A stretch of DNA of 64,000 bases, taken from contig NZ_VFID01000009.1 of the NCBI RefSeq assembly GCF_006542425.1, forward strand, positions 1 through 64,000, written 5' to 3'. Below, piece after piece: positions 55,796-62,517 of the stretch. How positions within the stretch are numbered: position 1 is the first letter of the stretch; every line of letters starts with the position of its first letter. Under the pieces are notes generated by a model that saw only the letters and a program-made list of their open reading frames with translations, searched no databases and was not told the DNA's origin. This DNA comes from Pseudoxanthomonas sp. z9. GTDB taxonomy: Bacteria > Pseudomonadota > Gammaproteobacteria > Xanthomonadales > Xanthomonadaceae. The translations under genes and the position numbers were made by a program.

Positions 55796-56101
55796 GTGAA
55801 CACGGTGGTCACTAAGAGAAGGGCCGTCAGTGCAGCAGGCATCGCCCAACTGACGAAAGAACTTCTCAATAGATATGGATCGATACGTAGCGTCCGGAAC
55901 GGCATAAGCGCTAATTTCTTCTCTGGTGGCTTTACCGGACTGAGGAGCGTTCATTTACGTGGCAAGCGAGACAAATTCCGAGTCTGGTTGTCGCAAGACT
56001 TAGGTCCGGTGGTCTCCCAATGGATTGAGGAGGAGATTGAGGAACTGGATCGAGGGATCGAACTTGAGGAAATCAATGAAGAGCGCGAGCATTTCGAATA
56101 A
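55796..56101 (+). CDS. Hypothetical protein with acidic C-terminus
   Basis: The product is 101 residues with a GTG start at 55796. The text AGIAQLTKELLNRYGSIRSVRNGI, then SVHLRGKRDKFRVWLSQDLG and a Glu-rich tail (EEEIEELDRGIELEEINEE), looks like real protein. No domain is recognised. No clear Shine-Dalgarno is seen, and GTG at 55805 is an alternative start. Confidence 0.45.
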   Translation: MNTVVTKRRAVSAAGIAQLTKELLNRYGSIRSVRNGISANFFSGGFTGLRSVHLRGKRDKFRVWLSQDLGPVVSQWIEEEIEELDRGIELEEINEEREHFE

Positions 56102-56453
56102 GTTGGGCAGCAGGGAATTGACGAGCACGGCTACATAGCCGGATGCCATGCAGCTTATTTTTCGCACCTGCCTCGCAAATATTCCGTTCTTGGCCAATGC
56201 CGGTCACAGGTGCTGACTATGGCGTGTTGGCTAGTGCTAACGCCTGCTGGTCAAAGGACAAGGAATCCAGCAATGCAGTCGGTCTGCATATTCTCGTATA
56301 TCGTGCGTTAGTGCCGACGGCATGCCTCTCGAACCGGGCACTGGCATCGTCTGCAACGCAAGTGTAATGCACGTCACATTCGCCCAGCAGAAGGCGCACG
56401 AAGATCGTCATCGCGAACTTTTCCTTTTGCGTCCAGCAGCAGTCCGCATTCGC
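56102..56453. other. Non-coding gap, right flank of the island
   Basis: No gene that I can support; mixed base composition. GC-rich core-like sequence resumes right after it with the CadC-like gene. Confidence 0.4.
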
Positions 56454-58412
56454 TCAACGGCATTGGAAATCGTTGGCACCGACCGGCCCGCATCCGTCGC
56501 CCCAGCGCCCGGTCCTGCGCCAGTAATCAGCAACCCCGGCTTGTATGAGCAACGCTTTGAACTCCGGACGCGCGCGCATGCCGGAGTACGGTGCATTCCA
56601 AAGGGCGACATAGGGGTATTGCGTCATCGTGCCATCCCGGAATCCGGGCTGGGTATTCAGCTCCAGGCGCAGCGCCGCCACCGCCAGTTCCGCATCACCC
56701 AGGGCATCGGCCACGCTAGTCCGCGTGTACGCCAACTGATGGCCTCCGGTATACGCATCGTCCGCGAGCGCCCTGCGCACGAGGCCGAGCATCGCGGGGC
56801 GGTCATCCAGCACCTGGCCCAGGTCGCGCAGGAATGGCGTATCGAGTCCTTCATGCCGCATTAGGCGCTGGTGCAGCGCGTGCAGCTCACGCGAACTGCC
56901 CTGTCCATGGCCTGCGAGTTGGCGCATGAAGGCCACATAGTCCGGCTCGCGCTGGCTACCTTCCAGTTGCAGCCCGCGCCGGTACTCGGCGTCCGCGTCG
57001 CGGTAGCGTCGCGCGGCGGTGTAGTCGTATTGCAGGTCGCGCGACAGGAACAGCGCCCTGGGTTCGATTGCCCGCACCTGCTCGACCAGGGCGATGGTCT
57101 CTTCCAGATGGCCCATTGCGTACAGCATGTAGGCGTAGTCCCAGGTGCGCTCCTTGGTTGGCGGTCCGGCGCTGGCGACCTGCTTTGCCAAGGCGATGGC
57201 TTCGACTCGCCGGCCTTCGCGCCATAACGCATTCGCGCGGTCCCGCCGCGCCACCCAGCTGTGCGGTGCGAGGCGGGCAATATCGCGCCGGACCTGCATG
57301 GCCTCGGCGCGCAGCGGCTCCGCCTGCGGGCCATCAAGTTCCTGCGCCATCGCCGTGAGCGACGATGCCAGGGCATCCCGGCACAGTACGCATTGCGGGT
57401 CCAGCGCCACCATCTCGCGAGCCAACTGCAGGCGCTGGCGGTCATGCTCGACATCGAATCGTTCGCGCATGACGATGCTGCGCCAGCGCAGGAACCGCTC
57501 GTAAGCATCGACCTGGGTCGTGCCGCCCTGCTCGCGGTTGAATCGGGCGACATCCAGTTTCACGCGCAGAGCCAGGGCCACGTCGCGCGAGAGCGCGTCC
57601 TGCAGCGCGAACACGTCGCGCAGTTCGCGCTCGTAGGTCTTGGACCACAGGTGCGAGCCGTCCTCGGCCCGTACCAGTTGCGCGGTGACGCGCAGCTGCG
57701 TCCCTTCCCTGCGGACGCTGCCTTCGAGCAGGTAAGCCACGTCCAGCGCACGGCCGATCGCGCGCAGATCGACGTCCCTGCCCTTGAAGGCTGCGCTCGA
57801 TGTCCGGCCCACCACGCGCAGCGCGGGCGACTGCGCAAGCTGGTTGCGGATCTCTTCGGCCAGACCGTCCGCCAGGTAGGCCTGGTCGCGCGCCTGCGAA
57901 AGATCGACGAACGGCAAAACAGCCAATGACGGCGGCGACGCCGCGGCGCGGTCCGGTCTGGCGCGGAGCGGGTCGCGCATCACCCAGATTAGGACACCTG
58001 CGGTCAGCACCAGCAGCGCGGTCCATACGAACGTCCATGCCTGTCGCGACCGCCGCACGGCGACCGGGTCGGCGTGCGTGGTGCCAACCTCAACGAGCGG
58101 CATATCGAAGCGATAGCCGATGCCGTACACGGTATGCAGCAGGCGCGGACGCTGCGCGTCTTCGCCCAGGACCTGTCGCAGCAGGCTCATGATCCGGTTG
58201 AGTACATTCTGGGTGACGTGCCGGTGGCCCCACACGGTATCGAGGATCTCATCGCGGGTGAAGACTCGGCCGGGCGATCCCGCCAGCAGCGCCAGGACGG
58301 CGAACGCCTTCGGTTCAAGCGCCTGCGCCTGTCCCGCACGCAACAGCCGTCGGCCGGCGAAGTCGATGACCACGTCGTCGAAGGCCAGGCGGTCGGGATT
58401 CGGCTGTGGCAT
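56454..58412 (-). CDS. CadC-like membrane transcriptional regulator with TolB-like and TPR regions
   Basis: The product is 652 residues. An OmpR/PhoB-type winged helix is at the N-terminus (about 8-108; EPKAFAVLALLAGSPGRVFTRDEILDTVWG, then VLNRIMSLLRQVLGED and YGIGYRF). One membrane segment follows (about 128-145, FVWTALLVLTAGVLIWVM). Then comes a TolB-N/FlgO-like domain (LAVLPFVDLSQARDQAYLADGLAEEIRN), and a TPR-rich C-terminus. CadC-type proteins sense signals with the periplasmic part and bind DNA with the cytoplasmic part. It is divergent from the DUF2306 gene, its most likely target. Confidence 0.88.
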   Translation of the reverse strand: MPQPNPDRLAFDDVVIDFAGRRLLRAGQAQALEPKAFAVLALLAGSPGRVFTRDEILDTVWGHRHVTQNVLNRIMSLLRQVLGEDAQRPRLLHTVYGIGYRFDMPLVEVGTTHADPVAVRRSRQAWTFVWTALLVLTAGVLIWVMRDPLRARPDRAAASPPSLAVLPFVDLSQARDQAYLADGLAEEIRNQLAQSPALRVVGRTSSAAFKGRDVDLRAIGRALDVAYLLEGSVRREGTQLRVTAQLVRAEDGSHLWSKTYERELRDVFALQDALSRDVALALRVKLDVARFNREQGGTTQVDAYERFLRWRSIVMRERFDVEHDRQRLQLAREMVALDPQCVLCRDALASSLTAMAQELDGPQAEPLRAEAMQVRRDIARLAPHSWVARRDRANALWREGRRVEAIALAKQVASAGPPTKERTWDYAYMLYAMGHLEETIALVEQVRAIEPRALFLSRDLQYDYTAARRYRDADAEYRRGLQLEGSQREPDYVAFMRQLAGHGQGSSRELHALHQRLMRHEGLDTPFLRDLGQVLDDRPAMLGLVRRALADDAYTGGHQLAYTRTSVADALGDAELAVAALRLELNTQPGFRDGTMTQYPYVALWNAPYSGMRARPEFKALLIQAGVADYWRRTGRWGDGCGPVGANDFQCR

Positions 58413-58590
58413 GCGCTCCCCTGCGGGCGGAGCCCGCCGGTCCAGTATAGGTGCGGGTCCGGGGGGACGCAGCGTGCCATCGGCACCAGCACCTCACGAT
58501 TTCCTGAGTCTGCCCTAAGGATGTGGAGGGCCTGCGGAGCGACGCTGCTGGACCGGGAGCCCTCCATCGACGGAGCGGCGGGAGGACATC

Positions 58591-59436
58591 ATGAACACGC
58601 GATCTGCTCGCCTGGACACCATCGAAAACCGTCTGCTGCGCCGGATCGGCGGTGCTTTTCGGCTCATCGCGCTGGTCGGACTACCGACCTTCGGCGCGTA
58701 CATCGTGCTCCGTGCGGCAGGCACCACTCCCAGGAACTTCGACCAGTGGCATGCGCTGGTGGCCGGCCTGGCCATCCCGAGGGCCGGGGATTGGATCGCC
58801 AATCTCGGCATCGGCCTGCATTTCGCCATGGGCACGGTGCTGGTGTCGGCATGGCCGATCCTGCTTTCATCCCGTATCCGCAGTCGGCACCGCGCGGTGC
58901 ACCGCTGGACCGGCCGCGTCTATGTCAGCGCGGGCGTGCTGGCAGGCGCGGGAGGCATGTCGTTCATCCTCACCCATGGCGCCTATACACCGGCCGCATC
59001 GGTCGCCTTCACGATCTGGGGCGCGGTGATGATGCTGAGCGCCGCCATGGCCTTCGTGCATGCGCGCGCAAAACGTTTCGATCGGCATCGCGCCTGGGCG
59101 ATCCGCCTGTTCGCAATGGTGCTGGGTTCATGGGTATTCGATCTGGAAATCCGCGCCTGGAAGGACCTTACCGGCGGCGTCGGCATGGGCGCGGGCAGCA
59201 GCAGCGGCCCGTTCGACTACGCGATCCTGTACCTGTTCTTCGTGCCCAACCTGCTGGTCGCAGAATACTTCATCCGCAACCTGCACACACGCATTGCATT
59301 GCCACGCCTATTGAAGTGGTCCGTCATCGCGGCATCCGCCCTGGCCTGCGCCGTGTTCGCCTACGCGGTCGTGGCGGTGACCGCCACCCCGGCCGGCAAG
59401 TACGGGAAGCACCTGCTGCAAATTGCCGGCGGATGA
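58591..59436 (+). CDS. DUF2306 family membrane protein
   Basis: The product is 281 residues with about seven transmembrane segments. HRAVHRWTGRVYVSAGVLAG and KRFDRHRAWAIRLFAMVLGSWVF, each with conserved His/Arg, are typical of DUF2306. The function is unknown. GGGAGGA precedes the ATG closely. It is divergent from the CadC-like regulator across a 178-base gap, so a regulator-target pair is likely. Confidence 0.85.
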   Translation: MNTRSARLDTIENRLLRRIGGAFRLIALVGLPTFGAYIVLRAAGTTPRNFDQWHALVAGLAIPRAGDWIANLGIGLHFAMGTVLVSAWPILLSSRIRSRHRAVHRWTGRVYVSAGVLAGAGGMSFILTHGAYTPAASVAFTIWGAVMMLSAAMAFVHARAKRFDRHRAWAIRLFAMVLGSWVFDLEIRAWKDLTGGVGMGAGSSSGPFDYAILYLFFVPNLLVAEYFIRNLHTRIALPRLLKWSVIAASALACAVFAYAVVAVTATPAGKYGKHLLQIAGG

Positions 59437-59501
59437 GCTTTCATGCGAGGGCCGGGACACCTGCATGTCAAACGACGGAAGGCATGAAGCGCGTTTCCCC
59501 G

Positions 59502-59882
59502 CTAAGGTACCGATGCTTTCGCCTTTGCCCGGAGCGACAGACAATAGGCGAGCGTCACCGCGATGCCCAACAAAACAGCGGCGCACCCACCGATGACGGC
59601 TACCTGGGTCGGTGCGAATGCCCACAGCCCCGCATAGACGAGACCACTCAGCGCCAAGGACCAGCCCCCCACGCGTGTGGCCCGGCGTGCCCACGCGTTC
59701 GGCACGAACCGCTTGGGCATACGATTTCCGAACCACGCGACCATCAGCCCAATGGCACCCATGACCAATCGCTTGACCGTTTCGTCGTCGACGTAACCCA
59801 GTTTGCGTGCAAGCGTCGCCCCCAGCGCAAGTACCAGAATGCCGACACCCCAGGCGAGGTCCGCCATCAGTTCTCTATTCAT
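59502..59882 (-). CDS. Small SdpI-like membrane protein
   Basis: The product is 126 residues with four hydrophobic segments: LAWGVGILVLALGATLARKLG, RLVMGAIGLMVAWFGNRMPK, GGWSLALSGLVYAGLWAF and VAVIGGCAAVLLGIAVTLAYC. GNRMPK and the following N-A-W-A-R-R match the conserved SdpI-type loop. Its ATG overlaps the ArsR-like TGA. The pair resembles Bacillus sdpR-sdpI, an autorepressor and an immunity or signal-sensing membrane protein. A killing-factor gene of the sdpC kind is not seen, so immunity is not implied. Confidence 0.65.
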   Translation of the reverse strand: MNRELMADLAWGVGILVLALGATLARKLGYVDDETVKRLVMGAIGLMVAWFGNRMPKRFVPNAWARRATRVGGWSLALSGLVYAGLWAFAPTQVAVIGGCAAVLLGIAVTLAYCLSLRAKAKASVP

Positions 59883-60175
59883 CGCACAGTTCCCTTCTTG
59901 GATTTCGGCGTATCGGTGCCGACGCCGAAGGAATGGACGAAGCCGAGTAATGCTTCCTCGAGCACCGAAAGCTTCAGGTGATAGATGACGGACTTGCCGG
60001 CCTTCTCGACATGTACCAAGTCGGCCTCCTTCAACACGGCGAAATGCGCCGACATCGTGGGCTTGGAGACGTCGAACTGGTCGCTGAGCTCGCCCGCACT
60101 CAGCGGTCCATTGCGTAGCAGCTGCAGTACCCGGCGGCGGGTAGGGTCGGAGAGGGCTCGGAAGACTTGACTCAT
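59879..60175 (-). CDS. ArsR/SdpR-family transcriptional autorepressor
   Basis: The product is 98 residues, a single winged helix. It starts MSQVFRALSDPTRRRVLQLL, the ArsR opening; the recognition helix is SKPTMSAHFAVLKEADLV, and VHVEKAGKSVIYHLKLSVLEEAL is the wing and dimer helix. There are no Cys residues for metal binding. The start codon lies within a 34-bp palindrome that also contains the -10 and reaches the -35, so autorepression is likely. The mRNA should be leaderless. Confidence 0.9.
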   Translation of the reverse strand: MSQVFRALSDPTRRRVLQLLRNGPLSAGELSDQFDVSKPTMSAHFAVLKEADLVHVEKAGKSVIYHLKLSVLEEALLGFVHSFGVGTDTPKSKKGTVR

Positions 60176-60206
60176 AGTGCGATAATTAGCTAATTATCGA
60201 ACTATG
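60173..60206. promoter_or_regulatory. 34-bp palindromic operator overlapping the arsR-like promoter and start codon
   Basis: The core CGATAATTAGCTAATTATCG (60180-60199) is a perfect 20-bp palindrome. With the flanks CATAGT and ACTATG it extends to 17+17 bases with a single mismatched pair. Its left end is the start codon of the ArsR-like gene. ArsR proteins bind such AT-rich palindromes. Confidence 0.8.
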
Positions 60207-60210
60207 TCAA
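60182..60210 (-). promoter_or_regulatory. Leaderless promoter of the arsR-sdpI-like operon
   Basis: On the minus strand, a perfect -35 TTGACA (60205-60210) is followed by 17 bases and AATTAT (60182-60187, four of six -10 matches). Six bases later comes the ATG, so transcription would start at or next to the A of the start codon. No Shine-Dalgarno could exist on that mRNA. Confidence 0.65.
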
Positions 60211-60313
60211 GGGCCCGCCGGGGCATACAAGACACCAGGAACCAATCCAAAGTGCGCCTCGCCCAAACGGGATATCTATGTCGTATTCTCTCGGTCGAAT
60301 ATGGGGAGTCCGG

Positions 60314-61429
60314 ATGCGCGTCGAGCTTAGAGTGCCGAAGCTGCCTGATGGCGATGAAGAGGCCGCGCTCGCCACCTGGCACAAGCGAGTCGGTGACAGG
60401 GTGCGTCAGGGCGAGAGCATCGTCGATATCGAAACCGAAAAAGTCGTGCTGGAAGTTCCTGCGCCGTCGGATGGTGTGCTTGCGGAAATCCGCTTCCACG
60501 AAGGCGTGGCGGTACTCCCGGGTCAGTGCATTGCACTCATTGAGAACGAAGTCTGGCGCGAGGACGGGAGCGCTCGCGTGTTGCCCGCTATCGACGAGGC
60601 AGCACTGGCGAGTCTGATTGAACGTGCCAAGGCGATGACCGGGCTGAGTCGCGCAAAGCAGGAACTACTGGAGACCATCGCTCTGATACGCGTGGTCAGG
60701 AAACGCTTCGACGCCGGACTGGCGTCGGACATGGGAGCGTTCCATGCCGTTTTTTCAGGCAACCCCGGTACCGGAAAGACAACGTTTGCGCGGCTCTACG
60801 CGGCGGCACTTAAAGCACTGGGCGTCGCCAGCAAGGACAAGGTCGTTGAAGTCACCCGTGCAGATCTGGTCGGAGGTTATCTTGGTCAGACGGCGATGAA
60901 GACGCGGGAAGTCATCGAGTCCGCCATCGGCGGATGCCTCTTCATCGATGAGGCGTATGCGCTCGTGAATGATGATGAGGATTGGTATGGCAGGGAGGCA
61001 CTAGCAGAGCTCATCAAGGCAATGGAAGACAATCGCTCAGACCTTGTCGTCATTCTCGCCGGCTACACGGAAGACATGGGGGAGCTACTTAATGTCAATC
61101 CTGGCTTGAAGTCACGCATCCTATCTACAGTTCAGTTTGACGATTACAGCGAAGACGAGCTCGTGACCATCTCAAGATCAGTTGCGGCGGACAAGAAGTA
61201 CGAACTCGATACGGCAGCAGAGCCGGATCTGCTGCTACATTTCCGGAACGCACGAGCCGAAGCGAAGAGCAGGACCTTCGGAAACGCACGTGAAGCGCGA
61301 AACATGATTGAACTGATGATCCGAGCCCATGCCGTCCGTGTTGCCGCCATTGCAAATCCGACCATTTATCAACTTTCCCGCTTGGAGGCATGCGACCTGG
61401 CGGCCGTAGTTCAATGGCGAAACCGGTAG
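60314..61429 (+). CDS. Lipoyl/biotinyl-domain fused to a CbbX/SpoVK-type AAA+ ATPase
   Basis: The product is 371 residues. Residues 2-78 form a lipoyl-type domain: RVPKLPDGDEEAALATWHKRVGDRVRQGES, then DIETEKVVLEVPAPSDGVL with the modifiable lysine K43 in E-T-E-K, as in E2 components of 2-oxoacid dehydrogenases. Residues 110-371 are a CbbX/SpoVK AAA+ module: Walker A SGNPGTGKTT (148-157), Walker B CLFIDEAYALV (208-218), sensor ILAGY and Arg finger R268 in NPGLKSRI. CbbX-type ATPases remodel protein complexes. The ATG at 60314 is preferred because GGGGAG precedes it by 5 bases; one at 60278 is possible. No dehydrogenase genes are adjacent. Confidence 0.8.
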   Translation: MRVELRVPKLPDGDEEAALATWHKRVGDRVRQGESIVDIETEKVVLEVPAPSDGVLAEIRFHEGVAVLPGQCIALIENEVWREDGSARVLPAIDEAALASLIERAKAMTGLSRAKQELLETIALIRVVRKRFDAGLASDMGAFHAVFSGNPGTGKTTFARLYAAALKALGVASKDKVVEVTRADLVGGYLGQTAMKTREVIESAIGGCLFIDEAYALVNDDEDWYGREALAELIKAMEDNRSDLVVILAGYTEDMGELLNVNPGLKSRILSTVQFDDYSEDELVTISRSVAADKKYELDTAAEPDLLLHFRNARAEAKSRTFGNAREARNMIELMIRAHAVRVAAIANPTIYQLSRLEACDLAAVVQWRNR

Positions 61430-62517
61430 ACGGGCTAGTCGTTCGCCTCTGGCCTATAGCGGACTCGGGCAAGCCAAAGGACTGGCCTTGTCAACCGTAA
61501 GGGGGCCCCGGCGGGCAGACTGACTGAGCCTAGGGGACTACGCCTACCTGCAATGCAGCTTCATAGCCACCGGGGACGTACAGCGGCAGCTCTCCCGCCC
61601 TGGTAGTTTCCTGCTGGTAAGCCAGCATTCGTTGCTGGCCAACCTCGGCCACATTGCGATCGAGGAACTCCTTGGCTTCGAGCTTGATGCCCTCCGGCAA
61701 CGGCAGCGAACCACCGAAGTACACCGCGCTTGCTGGCTGCGTTGGAGGCCTTGTGGCGCTTGTCCAGGTGATCGGCAAGTTCGACCGCTTTCGCCACCAC
61801 GTCTGTGCCCATACTGGCGTGAACGGCTTGCCATCGAGGATCGCCACCAATGAGCGATGCGTGCCGACCAGACGGGTCAGGCGCTGAGAAGCCCAAAAGC
61901 CCCGTAGCGACGACAGTTCCTGCGAAACCCGACTGCCAACGGTCCCCACCGGAGTTGTAAGTTGCGAACCTCATCGTGGCGTAGGGGCGCACCCGCAGTA
62001 TCTTCACCAACCGCCAGGCGATCAATTCTAGCGAAGCTTTCACAAGCTTTCGGCAGTCCCAAATTGTGCTGTGACCACAGCATCCAGCCGGCTTGGCCGC
62101 GCTAACTGGCCTGTCTGGCCTGAAGGTCCAGATAATTGTCGCTTTCGTAGGTGGGCTCAGGGCAGGTACACAAGAAGAAACAAGCGCGACGGCGCCAGAC
62201 TTGCGTCCAGCGTCCCTCTGGCTGCGCGCTAGATATATCTCTTCGCCCTTTCGGCGGTTACGTTCGCGCTCTAGTGCCGCTCGCTGGCCGCCCGCCCGTC
62301 CAGTGGCCGTTTATCCAGTCACGTATCGAGCCCCCCCGACTTGGGCGGCCAGAGAAAACGGTGGATGAGCTCTTCAGGATCAATGTCACACGGAGACCGG
62401 ACACGACGCTGGCCATCACGCTACCGCTTGAACGGGCGTCAGGCTTACAGAAGGAGCTGTTAGCTGCTGTCGCCAAGTCCCCGGGGTAGTGGAATCCGGT
62501 AACGATCATTCGAATTA
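61430..62517. other. 1.1-kb stretch without an intact gene, probably degraded
   Basis: Short overlapping frames exist on both strands but none is convincing. On the minus strand between 61530 and 62043 protein-like text switches frame (listed as a possible pseudogene). The part 62050-62517 shows no gene that I would support. Confidence 0.45.
61530..62043 (-). pseudogene. Possible frameshifted gene remnant
   Basis: Reading the minus strand, LTRLVGTHRSLVAILDGKP continues as DVVAKAVELADHLDKRHKAS in another frame, and then AVYFGGSLPLPEGIKLEAKE and EVGQQRMLAYQQETTRAGEL back in the first. Each piece has balanced protein-like composition, which would need two frameshifts. The family is not recognised. 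Chance is a real alternative. Confidence 0.25.

Noticed and set aside
41753-56453. Search for attachment-site repeats of the tRNA-Arg 3' end, integrase or insertion sequences
   Set aside because: No copy of the tRNA end, no recombinase and no IS ends were seen by eye, so no mobile element is called.
62151-62489. 112-codon plus-strand frame before the subtilase gene end
   Set aside because: Only the last 40 codons look protein-like; no start signal and no family.
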